From Paracoccus aminophilus JCM 7686 (lineage in GTDB: Bacteria > Pseudomonadota > Alphaproteobacteria > Rhodobacterales > Rhodobacteraceae): a stretch of DNA of 64,000 nt. Below, in pieces: positions 44,797-53,520 of this stretch. The position numbers were made by a program, and so were the translations under genes. The stretch covers positions 62,001-126,000 of the forward strand of contig NC_022044.1 in NCBI RefSeq assembly GCF_000444995.1, in the 5' to 3' direction. The first letter of the stretch is position 1; each line of letters starts with the position of its first letter. The notes under the pieces were generated by a model. It made no database searches, was not told where the DNA came from, and saw only the letters and a program-made list of their open reading frames with translations.

Positions 44797-45378
44797 CTAT
44801 TCCCCCTGCATATTCAACAGGGAACGTACCAACTCTGAGGCATTTCGTGCCCGCATCTTGCGCATCATATTGGCGCGATGCGCCTCGATCGTGCGCGGCG
44901 AGCGCGCCAGCGTCTGGGCGATCTCCTTGCTGGTGAAGCCGTTGACCAGATATTTCGCCACCATCTTTTCAGCGGCGGTCAGGGTCTCGGGCCCGTCGCT
45001 CTCGACCTCCTCGAGCGGGACATAGGTCCAGACCGCCAGCCGGAAGGGATCGCCGCGGTCGAGCGTGCGACCACGGCCCTCCATCCAGACGATCTGGCCA
45101 TTCTTGCGCCGCATCAGCCGCTCGTCGCGGCAAATGTCATCGCTGGCAAAGGCCCGCTGCGCGCGGGCGCCGATCTGTTCGAAATCGGTCTGACCGGGAT
45201 AGAGCAGGCGCATCGACTTGCCCTCGATCTCCTCGGGGCGCCAGCCGAAGACGCGCTCGACCATGGCATTGGCGCGCAGCACCATGCGCTCGGACAGAAC
45301 AAGCGTCGCGACAGGGGCGTGCAGAAAGCCGATGCTGTCTGGCGCCAAAAATTCGGCAGGCCGGGAATCGGGCGACAT
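44797..45378 (-). CDS. PAS-LuxR transcriptional regulator
   Basis: A 193-residue protein with a PAS sensor domain (about 18-125, ANAMVERVFGWRPEEIEGKS) and a C-terminal LuxR/FixJ helix-turn-helix (LTAAEKMVAKYLVNGFTSKE, then ARSPRTIEAHRANMMRKM). It lacks a receiver domain, so it is not a classical response regulator. It is divergent from the acetoacetate CoA-transferase genes, and a perfect palindrome lies between them just upstream of its start. It probably controls that operon and itself. Confidence 0.87.
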   Translation of the reverse strand: MSPDSRPAEFLAPDSIGFLHAPVATLVLSERMVLRANAMVERVFGWRPEEIEGKSMRLLYPGQTDFEQIGARAQRAFASDDICRDERLMRRKNGQIVWMEGRGRTLDRGDPFRLAVWTYVPLEEVESDGPETLTAAEKMVAKYLVNGFTSKEIAQTLARSPRTIEAHRANMMRKMRARNASELVRSLLNMQGE

Positions 45379-45391
45379 CTGAACCGCTCAT

Positions 45392-45409
45392 TACCTAGTG
45401 ATCTAGGTA
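45392..45409. promoter_or_regulatory. LuxR-type palindrome in front of CoA-transferase operon
   Basis: TACCTAG (45392-45398) and CTAGGTA (45403-45409) form a perfect 7-bp inverted repeat with the spacer TGAT. It lies 14 bases upstream of the PAS-LuxR start codon and about 96 bases upstream of the CoA-transferase start. Symmetry, length and place fit a LuxR-family binding site. Confidence 0.65.
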
Positions 45410-45504
45410 TTCCTACGGATGGCGCGCCGCCTTGCAACCCGACAGAGTCGGAATCGGGCGGATGGGGAGATCCGTCATAGCGATTCCAGAACAGAGTGGG
45501 GCCA

Positions 45505-46212
45505 ATGGGAAAGAAAGTCTACGGCAGCGCCGCAGAGGCGCTTGACGGGCTGTTGAAGGACGGCATGCTGATCGCGGCCGGAGGCTTCGGGCTTTCGGGG
45601 ATCCCCGAACTCCTGATCGCGGCGCTGCGCGAGTCCGGCGTGAAGGATCTGACGGTGGCATCGAACAATGCGGGCGTCGATGATTTCGGGCTGGGCCTGC
45701 TGCTGCAGACCCGCCAGATCAAGAAGATGATGTCATCCTATGTCGGCGAAAACGCTGAATTCATGCGCCAATATCTCTCGGGCGAGCTCGAGCTTGAATT
45801 CAACCCGCAAGGCACTCTGGCCGAGCGGATGCGGGCGGGCGGCGCGGGGATTCCCGGCTTTTACACCAAGACCGGCGTCGGCACCGTAATCGCCGAGGGC
45901 AAAGAGCATAAGGACTTCGACGGCGAGACCTATATTCTCGAACGCGGCATTGTCGCGGATCTCGCCATCGTCAAAGGCTGGAAGGCCGATGCCTCGGGCA
46001 ATGTCGTCTTCCGCAAAACCGCGCGCAACTTCAACGTCCCCGCCGCGAAATGCGGCCGCATCTGCGTCTGCGAGGTCGAGGAAATCGTCCCGACCGGCTC
46101 GCTCGACCCCGATGGCATCCATCTGCCCGGGATCTATGTCCACCGGCTGATCCAGGGGAAGCACGAGAAACGCATCGAACAGCGCACCACCCGCAAGAAG
46201 GAAACCGCGTAA
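45505..46212 (+). CDS. scoA: 3-oxoacid CoA-transferase subunit A
   Basis: A 235-residue alpha subunit of succinyl-CoA:3-oxoacid (acetoacetate) CoA-transferase. [13 protein letters not shown] near residue 26, [15 protein letters not shown] and [16 protein letters not shown] are the family blocks. It activates acetoacetate, which is released by the BKACE step of carnitine breakdown. I chose the ATG at 45505; a GTG nine bases upstream is possible, and the ribosome site is weak. Its stop overlaps the subunit B start by one base. Confidence 0.92.
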   Translation: MGKKVYGSAAEALDGLLKDGMLIAAGGFGLSGIPELLIAALRESGVKDLTVASNNAGVDDFGLGLLLQTRQIKKMMSSYVGENAEFMRQYLSGELELEFNPQGTLAERMRAGGAGIPGFYTKTGVGTVIAEGKEHKDFDGETYILERGIVADLAIVKGWKADASGNVVFRKTARNFNVPAAKCGRICVCEVEEIVPTGSLDPDGIHLPGIYVHRLIQGKHEKRIEQRTTRKKETA

Positions 46213-46862
46213 TGGCCAATGACGTGAAGGGCTGGGACCGCAACCAGATGGCGGCGCGGGCCGCGCAAGAACTGCAAGACGGCTGGTATGTGAACCTCGG
46301 GATCGGCATTCCGACGCTGGTCGCGAACTATATCCCCGAAGGCGTCGAGGTGACGCTGCAATCGGAAAACGGCATGCTCGGCATCGGTCCCTTCCCCTAT
46401 GAGGGCGAAGAGGATGCCGATCTGATCAATGCCGGCAAGCAAACCGTGACCGAGCTGCCGCAAACCGCCTATTTCGACAGCTCCGAGAGCTTTGCGATGA
46501 TCCGCGGCGGCAAAATCGCCATGGCCATCCTCGGTGCGATGGAGGTCGCGGAAAACGGCGATCTCGCGAACTGGATGATCCCCGGCAAGCTCGTCAAAGG
46601 TATGGGCGGCGCGATGGATCTGGTCGCGGGCGTCAAACGCGTCGTGGTGGTCATGGATCACACGAACAAGGCCGGTGAGTCAAAAGTCCTCAAAGCCTGC
46701 ACCTTGCCGCTCACCGGCAAGAGCGTCGTCAACCGCATCATCACCAATCTCGGGGTCTTGGATGTGGTCGAGGGCGGCCTGAAGATTGTCGAAACCGCAG
46801 CGGGCGTCAGTGAAGCCGAGCTGCGCGCCGCAACCGAAGCGGCCATCGTCGACGCTTCCTGA
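46212..46862 (+). CDS. scoB: 3-oxoacid CoA-transferase subunit B
   Basis: A 216-residue beta subunit. [16 protein letters not shown] and [10 protein letters not shown] (containing the catalytic Glu that forms the glutamyl-CoA ester) are clear. The start TAATG overlaps the subunit A stop. An upstream extension of the frame lies in subunit A. Two hairpins after the stop end the operon. Confidence 0.94.
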   Translation: MANDVKGWDRNQMAARAAQELQDGWYVNLGIGIPTLVANYIPEGVEVTLQSENGMLGIGPFPYEGEEDADLINAGKQTVTELPQTAYFDSSESFAMIRGGKIAMAILGAMEVAENGDLANWMIPGKLVKGMGGAMDLVAGVKRVVVVMDHTNKAGESKVLKACTLPLTGKSVVNRIITNLGVLDVVEGGLKIVETAAGVSEAELRAATEAAIVDAS

Positions 46863-46868
46863 ACGAAG

Positions 46869-46907
46869 AGAGGGGGCCTTCCGCCCCCTCTTGCGGCTTC
46901 GCCGCAA
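46869..46907 (+). terminator. Double hairpin after scoAB
   Basis: First hairpin: AGAGGGGGC (46869-46877) with GCCCCCTCT (46883-46891). Second: TTGCGGC (46891-46897) with GCCGCAA (46901-46907) and a TTC loop, followed by TT. They start six bases after the scoB stop codon. Confidence 0.7.
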
Positions 46908-46911
46908 TTCA

Positions 46912-47015
46912 CCCCCGAGGATATTTGAACATGAAAGACAGGCTCAGCTAAGACTTCGCCATTTCCGCCTTGGCGCGGCCTCTTCCCCGTCTTTCATGTT
47001 CAAATATCCCGGGGG
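46912..47015. repeat. Long inverted repeat with 27-28 bp arms
   Basis: The left arm (46912-46939, beginning CCCCCGAGGATATTTG) and the right arm (46989-47015, ending AATATCCCGGGGG) are perfect complements apart from one extra base in the left arm. A 49-base spacer separates them. A further small hairpin (GTCGCC/GGCGAC, 47017-47033) follows. It lies between two converging genes and may be an interspersed repeat or a processing element. There is no transposase and no target-site duplication that I can see. Confidence 0.8.
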
Positions 47016-47067
47016 AGTCGCCGGGACGGCGACGGGGGTAGAACCCCCTTCGACCGCGATCCTCGGG

Positions 47068-47712
47068 CTATTTGCTTTGGGGATAGGTGATGACCGACAG
47101 GAACTTCGCCGGCAGTTCGACCAGCTCGACCGGGCCGTGCGGGGCGTCTGCGTCGAAGAGAAGCGTGTCACCGGGCTCGAGGCGATAGACCTGCTCGGCG
47201 TGGCGATAGCTGACGATGCCTTCGAGCATATAGAGAAGTTCGATCCCCTCGTGCTGGAAGGTTGGGAAGCGGTCGCTCTCGGTGGTCAGCACGATCATAT
47301 AGGGTTCGACCACGACGCCGGAATTGTTCGACCCGATATGGCCGAGCAAGTGATATTGATGCCCGGCGCGGGTACCGGCGCGTTCAATCTCGACGCCTTG
47401 ATCGGATTTCACATGCATGGCGCCGCGATGTTCCGCATAGCCAGAGAAGAGCTGGAGCAGCGGCACCCGCAAGGCATTTGCGAGCGCCTGCAAGGTCCCG
47501 AGAGACGACGAAATCACGCCGTTCTCGATCTTCGAGAGCATGCTGACCGACAGACCGGTCTGCGCGGCAAGATCAGCGCCGGTCATGCGCTGGCGTTTGC
47601 GCAATTCCCGCACAGAGCGGCCGATGGCAACCTCAAGGTTCTTTTCCGAGCTGTCGCGCAGCGCATGCGGGTTTTGCGACAGCTTCATCTGGCTGACCGA
47701 TTTTCTGGCCAT
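47068..47712 (-). CDS. XRE-family regulator with cupin domain (copy 2)
   Basis: A 214-residue paralogue of the regulator at 22170-22835. The helix-turn-helix (GRSVRELRKRQRMTGADLAA, then SVSMLSKIENG) and cupin domain (PTFQHEGIELLYMLEGIVSY, DADAPHGP) align along the whole length. It lies downstream of purU copy 2 on the same strand, with a 110-base gap that may hold its own promoter. It is likely to control the sarcosine/one-carbon operon. The start is uncertain: Met at 47712 chosen; an upstream ATG at 47769 and a later Met exist. Confidence 0.87.
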   Translation of the reverse strand: MARKSVSQMKLSQNPHALRDSSEKNLEVAIGRSVRELRKRQRMTGADLAAQTGLSVSMLSKIENGVISSSLGTLQALANALRVPLLQLFSGYAEHRGAMHVKSDQGVEIERAGTRAGHQYHLLGHIGSNNSGVVVEPYMIVLTTESDRFPTFQHEGIELLYMLEGIVSYRHAEQVYRLEPGDTLLFDADAPHGPVELVELPAKFLSVITYPQSK

Positions 47713-47822
47713 ATCGGAGAGAGATCCTTTCCTTAAGGGAGCGGAAGACTCTGCTGAAGATTGCGGCAAATTGCAATCCTCAGCACCAGAATGCCCGGGG
47801 GTTGTGCCCGAATTGTCGCGGC

Positions 47823-48707
47823 TTACCCCATGCGTTCGCTCGCAAAGCTGCCGGGCGAGGGCGGGAAGACCACGGTCTTGTTGCCGTTGAGGAAAACCCG
47901 GCGGTGGATATGGGCATGGATCGCGCGTGCCAGCACCTGGCTTTCGACATCACGGCCGAGCGAGACATAATCCTCGGGCGATTGCGCGTGGGTGACGCGG
48001 GTGGTTTCCTGCTCGATGATCGGGCCTTCATCGAGGTCGGCCGTCACATAATGCGAGGTCGCGCCGATCAGCTTCACGCCGCGCTCATAGGCTTGCTTAT
48101 AGGGGTTCGCGCCTTTGAAGCTCGGCAGGAAGGAGTGGTGGATGTTGATGATCCGGCCCGACATTTCCTTGCACATTTGATCCGAAAGCACCTGCATGTA
48201 GCGCGCCAGCACGATCAGCTCGGCACCGCTGTCGCGGACGATGCGCATTTGCTCGGCTTCGGCCTGAGGCTTGTTCTCTTTGGTGACCTTGATGCAGTGG
48301 AAGGGGATGTCGTTGTTCACGACGACCTTCTGATAATCCATATGGTTCGAGATCACCGCGACGATGTCGATCGGCAGCGCGCCGATGCGCCAACGATAGA
48401 GCAGGTCGTTCAGGCAATGGCCGAAGCGCGAGACCATGATGACGACTTTCATCTTCTCGTCTTCGCTGTGGAAGGCAGAGACCATGTCGAAATCCACCGC
48501 CGTTTCGGCAAAATCCCGGCGCAATTCATCAATACCGGCACCGTCTTCCGAGATGAAGCTGATGCGCATGAAGAATTTATCGTTCTCGGTATCGTCGAAT
48601 TGCGAGCTGTCGGTGATATTGCAGCCCTTTGCCGTGAGATAGCCCGAGATCGCGGCGACAATGCCGCGTTTGGCCGGGCAGGCAACGGTCAGGAAATAGC
48701 GGTTCAT
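47823..48707 (-). CDS. purU: Formyltetrahydrofolate deformylase (copy 2)
   Basis: A 294-residue PurU with an N-terminal ACT-like domain ([20 protein letters not shown]) and the catalytic part ([30 protein letters not shown]). It is the same length as copy 1 and long stretches are identical. It closes the soxBDAG-folD-purU series, releasing formate from the 10-formyl-THF that comes from sarcosine oxidation. It starts 162 bp after the folD stop, a wider gap than elsewhere in the operon, so an internal promoter is possible. Confidence 0.94.
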   Translation of the reverse strand: MNRYFLTVACPAKRGIVAAISGYLTAKGCNITDSSQFDDTENDKFFMRISFISEDGAGIDELRRDFAETAVDFDMVSAFHSEDEKMKVVIMVSRFGHCLNDLLYRWRIGALPIDIVAVISNHMDYQKVVVNNDIPFHCIKVTKENKPQAEAEQMRIVRDSGAELIVLARYMQVLSDQMCKEMSGRIINIHHSFLPSFKGANPYKQAYERGVKLIGATSHYVTADLDEGPIIEQETTRVTHAQSPEDYVSLGRDVESQVLARAIHAHIHRRVFLNGNKTVVFPPSPGSFASERMG

Positions 48708-48869
48708 TCAGGTCTCCCGTTCTGGACTTGGCGCTTTGGGCAGCGCTGGCATGTTTCTTGAAGGCGGGGAAGGGGCCAGCACGGCCCAGCTTCCGGTGTG
48801 ACGCGTTTGTGCTGCGGTTCGGTCTTGGCGCGACCAGAGCTCCTGCGCCCGGTCGCGGCCTTGCCGGTT

Positions 48870-49751
48870 TCAGGCGGTCAGGCCCTGCGGCTCGGGCAGG
48901 CCATTGGCACGGCAGCAAGCGGTCAGCGTATTCGCCAGAAGGCAAGCGATGGTCATCGGCCCGACGCCGCCCGGCACCGGGGTGATCGCACCGGCGACCG
49001 CCGCCGCGCTGTCGTAATCGACATCCCCGACCAGACGGGTGCGGCCGCCGTCCTCGATGCGGTTGATGCCGACATCAATCACGGTCGCGCCGGGCTTCAC
49101 CCAATCGCCGGGGATCATGCGCGGGCGGCCCACGGCGGCGACGAGGATATCGGCACCGCGGCAGACCTCGGCCAGATCCTTGGTGCGCGAATGGGCAATC
49201 GTCACCGTGCAGCTGTCGCCGAGCAAAAGCTGGGCCATCGGCTTGCCGACGATATTGCTGCGCCCGACCACCACCGCATTCAGCCCCGAGAGATTGCCGA
49301 GCTTGTCGCGCAACATCATCAGGCAGCCAAGCGGCGTGCAGGGCACCATGGACTTCTGCCCGGTCGCGAGCAGCCCGACATTCGAGATGTGGAAGCCGTC
49401 GACATCCTTGGCCGGGTTGATCGTATTGATGACCTTGTCGGCATCCATATGGCCGGGCAGCGGAAGCTGCACCAGAATGCCATGGACGGCGGGGTCATTG
49501 TTCAGCTTCTCGATCAGCGCCAGCAGGTCGGCCTCGGGGGTCGTGGCATCAAGCTTGTGCTCAAAGCTCGCCATGCCCGCTTCGCGCGTCTGGATGCCCT
49601 TGTTGCGGACATAGACCTCGGAGGCGGGGTCTTCGCCGACCAGAACCACCGCCAGCCCCGGGGTGATGCCCTTGGCTTTCACCGCAGCGACGCCCTCGGC
49701 CACGCGGGCACGGACATCCGCTGCAAAGGCCTTCCCATCAATCACGCTCAT
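48870..49751 (-). CDS. folD: Bifunctional methylene-THF dehydrogenase / methenyl-THF cyclohydrolase (copy 2)
   Basis: A 293-residue FolD ([56 protein letters not shown]). The ATG at 49751 overlaps the soxG stop (ATGA), so it is translated with the sarcosine oxidase operon. It oxidises the methylene-THF produced by SoxBDAG. It differs from copy 1 mainly at the N-terminus and in scattered positions. Confidence 0.95.
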   Translation of the reverse strand: MSVIDGKAFAADVRARVAEGVAAVKAKGITPGLAVVLVGEDPASEVYVRNKGIQTREAGMASFEHKLDATTPEADLLALIEKLNNDPAVHGILVQLPLPGHMDADKVINTINPAKDVDGFHISNVGLLATGQKSMVPCTPLGCLMMLRDKLGNLSGLNAVVVGRSNIVGKPMAQLLLGDSCTVTIAHSRTKDLAEVCRGADILVAAVGRPRMIPGDWVKPGATVIDVGINRIEDGGRTRLVGDVDYDSAAAVAGAITPVPGGVGPMTIACLLANTLTACCRANGLPEPQGLTA

Positions 49752-50302
49752 GCCATTACCTCAAGAAGTTCGGCCGTCTCGACGAGGCCATGCCAGATGG
49801 TTCCCGCCGCCGAGCGCATCCCGATCAACGCCATGCGGTCAGGCGCGCGGCGGATGACGAAGACGCTCATGTGGTGGAAGCCGGTGCGGGTCGCCGAGCC
49901 GGGCGCAAAGCGGGCCGGATCGACATTGACGAGTTTCGAGACAAGCGCGAGCAATTGCGGCTCGGGGGCAGAGATCTCGAAGGCCACGAAACCGTCGGTC
50001 TGTTCGGTGACTGAGGTTCCCGGCGCAGCCGCAATCAGCTCGGCCGCGACGTTTTGGGTCGCACGGCCGGGATATTCGACCATCCATTGATCGGGGCCGG
50101 TCCAGAAGGCGGCGATGCCGCTGCCCTCCGCCCAGCCACCCGGGCCGGGCAGGGTCACCCCGATCTGGGGCGCGGCGCTGCCCCGGCGCAGGGCCAGAGA
50201 GGCAAGGCCCAGCTCGCTGTTTTCGGTCAAGGTCACCGCACCAATGCGGCGGCTTTGCGGCGTGGTCTGGCCAAGCGCGCAGATGGGCGAAAGATCAGTC
50301 AC
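49748..50302 (-). CDS. soxG: Sarcosine oxidase gamma subunit
   Basis: A 184-residue gamma subunit of heterotetrameric sarcosine oxidase. The pattern [20 protein letters not shown] at the start and [13 protein letters not shown] in the middle is typical. The GTG start at 50300-50302 follows GGAGG by 8 bases and overlaps the soxA stop by eight bases; a start at 50329 would lie further inside soxA. It overlaps folD at its end. Confidence 0.88.
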   Translation of the reverse strand: MTDLSPICALGQTTPQSRRIGAVTLTENSELGLASLALRRGSAAPQIGVTLPGPGGWAEGSGIAAFWTGPDQWMVEYPGRATQNVAAELIAAAPGTSVTEQTDGFVAFEISAPEPQLLALVSKLVNVDPARFAPGSATRTGFHHMSVFVIRRAPDRMALIGMRSAAGTIWHGLVETAELLEVMA

Positions 50303-53222
50303 GGACGCGTCCTCCCTCAGGGTCGACAAAATGAGCAGAGACCACGCGCAGCCGCACGGACTGGCCCTGAAGCGGGTTGGCGGCGACGATCACTTCGCCC
50401 TTGCGATCCGCGCCATTGGCAAGATAGCCCAGCCCGATCGCGCTGCCGAGATGGGGCGAATAGCAGGCCGAGGTGATCCAGCCCTCATCGGTCCAGGTGT
50501 TCTGTTCCGCGCCCTCTTCAAAGAGATGCGAACCCGCCACCACCGGATCGCTCGCATCGACGGGCTGGAAGCCCACCAGCACGCGCGGATCGGCGACCAT
50601 GCCCTCGCGCCGCGACAGAACCGCGCCGATCGAGTCCTTCTTGGTGCTCACGAATTTGCCCATACCGAGCATCTGCGCCGTGGTCTGGCCGTTGAGCTCG
50701 TTGCCCGCAGCATGGCCCTTTTCGATCCGCAGGACGCCAAGCGCCTCGGTGCCGTAAGGGGTCGCGCCAAGGTCTTGGCCAAGCTCGATCATCCGCGCCA
50801 TCAGCGCATTGCCGTAACGCGCCGGAACCGCGATCTCATAGGCGAGCTCGCCCGAGAAGGAGATCCGGAAGAGCCGCGCCCGGAGCCCGCCGCAAACCGT
50901 CAGATCGCCGCAAGCCATATAGGGGAAGGCCTCGTTCGAGAGGTCGAACCCATCGACGACGCGCTCGAGCAGCTTGCGCGCATTCGGACCTGCGACCGAC
51001 ATCTGCGCCCAGGCATCCGTGGTCGAGATCAATTGCACATCAAGCTCGGGCCAGAGGCACTGGCGGCAGAACTCCATATGTTTGTAGATCGTCCCGGCAT
51101 TGGCGGTCGTGGTGGTCACGACATAATCGGTCTCGCTCAGCCGGGCGCAGGTGCCGTCATCCCAAGCAAACCCGTCCTCGCGCAGCATCAGGCCATAACG
51201 GACCATGCCGACCTTCAGCGACTTCATCGCATTGGCATAAACCCGGTCGAGGAACTCGCCCGCATCCGCGCCTTGGACGTCGATCTTGCCAAGCGTGGTC
51301 ACGTCGCAGATGCCGACGCCCTTGCGGGTGGCCAGAACCTCGCGGTCCACGGTCTCGCGCCAGGTCGTCTCACCGGGGCGCGGGAAATATTGCGCGCGCA
51401 TCCATTGGCCGACCTCGACGAAGACCGCGCCTTGCGCCGCAGCCCAAGGATGGGTCGGGGTCAGGCGGCGGGGCCGGAAATGGCTGCCGGTGTCGCCGCC
51501 ACCCAGAACCGACATCGAGACCGGCGTATAGGGCGGCCGGAAAATCGTCGTGCCGGTCTGGTTGATGCTTTGCCCGGTCAGCTCGGACATGACCGCAATC
51601 GCGGTGACATTCGAGGTCTTGCCCTGATCGGTCGCCATCCCCAAAGTCGTCCAGCGCTTGAGATGCTCGACCGGACGGAGGTTTTCCTGCCAAGCGAGCT
51701 TCACATCCTTGACGGTCACGTCATTCTGGAAATCGACCCAGGCGCGGCCCTTGCCCGGCACATGCCAGAGCGGTTGCAGGTTCAGCGCATGGTCCTCGCC
51801 CTTGGGCAGCTCGGGCAGATGCGCGGTGATGCCCAGATCGGCCAAAGCGGCTTGCGCGGCCTCTGCACCCGAGGCCAAAGCCTCAGCGGTCGAGCCCTTG
51901 CCCGCCGCCGCGCCGACGATGCGTAGACCGACCGGGCCTTCGACCGCAAGGAAGGTTTGCAGCGCATCATTCCAGACCGGACGCTCGCGGTGGTGCGACG
52001 CGATATGGAGGTTCGGGTTCCACCCGCCCGCCACACCCAGCGCGCCGCAGTCGACCCATTCGGTCTTGCCGTTCGCGGTGACTTCGACCTTGGTCAGACC
52101 AAGGCGGCCCTTGCTGTCGCTGACCTGACCGCCCGCAATCGTGCGGTAGCCGCCTTGCGATTTCGCGCCCGAGCGGCTGTCGATGACGGCGGTGATATCG
52201 ACGCCCTTGGCGGCAAGATCCAGCGCGGTGCGGTGGCCGTCGTCATTGTTGGTGAAGATCGCGACCTTCTGCGCCGGGCTGACCGCCCAACGGTTGGCAT
52301 AACTCCGCATCGCGCCCGCCAGCATCACGCCGGGACGGTCGTTGTTGGCGAAGGGAATATGCCGCTCGGTCGCGCCCGCCGCCAGAATCGCGCGTTTCGA
52401 GGTGATGCGCCACAGGGTCTGGCGCACGCGTTTGCCCGGCGTCACGAGATGGTCCGAAACCCGCTCGACCGCGCCATAGATGCCGTGATCGAAGGCGCCC
52501 CAAACCGTGGTGCGGCGCATGACGCGCAGATTGGGCAGGCTCGCGAATTCTTTCTCGAGCTCGGCGATCCATTCGCTTGCCGGACGATCCAGCGGCGCGC
52601 TTTCGGCCAGAAGGCGGCCCCCCAGACGGAAATCCTCATCCGCGAGAATGACGCTGGCGCCGGTGCGCGCAGCGGTCAAGGCCGCAGCAAGACCCGCCGC
52701 GCCGCCGCCGATCACCAGAAGATCGCAATGCAGGAAGCCTGAGTCATAGCTGTCGGGATCGGCCTGCATCGACAGGCTGCCCAGACCCGCCGCGCGGCGG
52801 ATCATCGGCTCGTAGATCTTTTCCCAGAAGGCGCGCGGCCACATGAAGGTCTTGTAGTAAAAGCCCGCCGCGAAGAAGGGCGACAGAAGGTCGTTCACCG
52901 CAAGAAGGTCAAAGCTCAGCGAGCCGACGCGGTTCTGGCTTTTGGCTTCCAGCCCGTCGAACAGCTCGGCCACCGTGGCGCGGGTGTTGGGCTCCTGCCA
53001 GGCACCGCCGCGCAGTTCGACCAGCGCGTTCGGCTCTTCCGAGCCCGCCGAAAACACGCCACGCGGGCGGTGATATTTGAAGCCGCGCCCCATCAGCCGC
53101 ACGTCATTGGCCAGAAGCGCCGAGGCGAGCGTGTCGCCGGCAAAGCCCGAATAACTCTTGCCGTCGAAGCTGAAGGTCAGACTGCGCGAGCGGTCGACCA
53201 GACCACCGGAAAGACGGGTCAT
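50295..53222 (-). CDS. soxA: Sarcosine oxidase alpha subunit
   Basis: A 975-residue alpha subunit, close to the family length. An N-terminal ferredoxin-like domain (about 15-95, ending in FDGLEAKSQNRVGSL), an NAD/FAD-binding module with VIGGGAAGLAAAL (170-182), a second dinucleotide region (KRAILAAGATERHIPFANND) and a C-terminal GcvT-like folate-binding half (about 600-970). The enzyme oxidises sarcosine to glycine and transfers the C1 unit to THF. The ATG overlaps the soxD stop. Confidence 0.95.
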   Translation of the reverse strand: MTRLSGGLVDRSRSLTFSFDGKSYSGFAGDTLASALLANDVRLMGRGFKYHRPRGVFSAGSEEPNALVELRGGAWQEPNTRATVAELFDGLEAKSQNRVGSLSFDLLAVNDLLSPFFAAGFYYKTFMWPRAFWEKIYEPMIRRAAGLGSLSMQADPDSYDSGFLHCDLLVIGGGAAGLAAALTAARTGASVILADEDFRLGGRLLAESAPLDRPASEWIAELEKEFASLPNLRVMRRTTVWGAFDHGIYGAVERVSDHLVTPGKRVRQTLWRITSKRAILAAGATERHIPFANNDRPGVMLAGAMRSYANRWAVSPAQKVAIFTNNDDGHRTALDLAAKGVDITAVIDSRSGAKSQGGYRTIAGGQVSDSKGRLGLTKVEVTANGKTEWVDCGALGVAGGWNPNLHIASHHRERPVWNDALQTFLAVEGPVGLRIVGAAAGKGSTAEALASGAEAAQAALADLGITAHLPELPKGEDHALNLQPLWHVPGKGRAWVDFQNDVTVKDVKLAWQENLRPVEHLKRWTTLGMATDQGKTSNVTAIAVMSELTGQSINQTGTTIFRPPYTPVSMSVLGGGDTGSHFRPRRLTPTHPWAAAQGAVFVEVGQWMRAQYFPRPGETTWRETVDREVLATRKGVGICDVTTLGKIDVQGADAGEFLDRVYANAMKSLKVGMVRYGLMLREDGFAWDDGTCARLSETDYVVTTTTANAGTIYKHMEFCRQCLWPELDVQLISTTDAWAQMSVAGPNARKLLERVVDGFDLSNEAFPYMACGDLTVCGGLRARLFRISFSGELAYEIAVPARYGNALMARMIELGQDLGATPYGTEALGVLRIEKGHAAGNELNGQTTAQMLGMGKFVSTKKDSIGAVLSRREGMVADPRVLVGFQPVDASDPVVAGSHLFEEGAEQNTWTDEGWITSACYSPHLGSAIGLGYLANGADRKGEVIVAANPLQGQSVRLRVVSAHFVDPEGGRVRD

Positions 53223-53512
53223 GCCGCACCTCCTGAGCTGCGCGCCAGTTTGATGTCGCGGGCAAGCTCTGCGCCAAGGATCTCATGTGTGATGGTGTTG
53301 CGGGTGACGATCAGCCAGCTGCGGTCACCTTGCTCGTGAAACCACAGCTCGCGGTGCACGCCCGCCGGGTTGTCGCGCAAATGCTGGTATTCGTAGAAGT
53401 TTTGCGCGGCATCGGGGGCCATGCCATCGGGGCGGTCCAGAAGCGAGGCGTCGCCCAGATAGGCAAACTCTTCCGAGTCGCGCAGGCCAAGAAGGGGATG
53501 GGGAATAAGCAT
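53219..53512 (-). CDS. soxD: Sarcosine oxidase delta subunit, variant lacking the zinc cysteines
   Basis: A 97-residue delta subunit placed as usual between soxB and soxA. SoxD normally begins with a CPxCG zinc motif. Here the same place reads IPHPLLGLRDSEEF, so the two cysteines are His5 and Leu8. The downstream part VHRELWFHEQGD keeps two histidines. Since the length, the neighbours and the rest of the sequence are normal, this looks like a real variant and not an error. It either binds metal in another way or needs none. Confidence 0.88.
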   Translation of the reverse strand: MLIPHPLLGLRDSEEFAYLGDASLLDRPDGMAPDAAQNFYEYQHLRDNPAGVHRELWFHEQGDRSWLIVTRNTITHEILGAELARDIKLARSSGGAA

Positions 53513-53520
53513 GTCTCGCC

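Noticed and set aside
46912-47015. Insertion sequence or MITE
   Set aside because: There is no transposase, no clear target-site duplication, and the repeat ends coincide with terminator-like hairpins.
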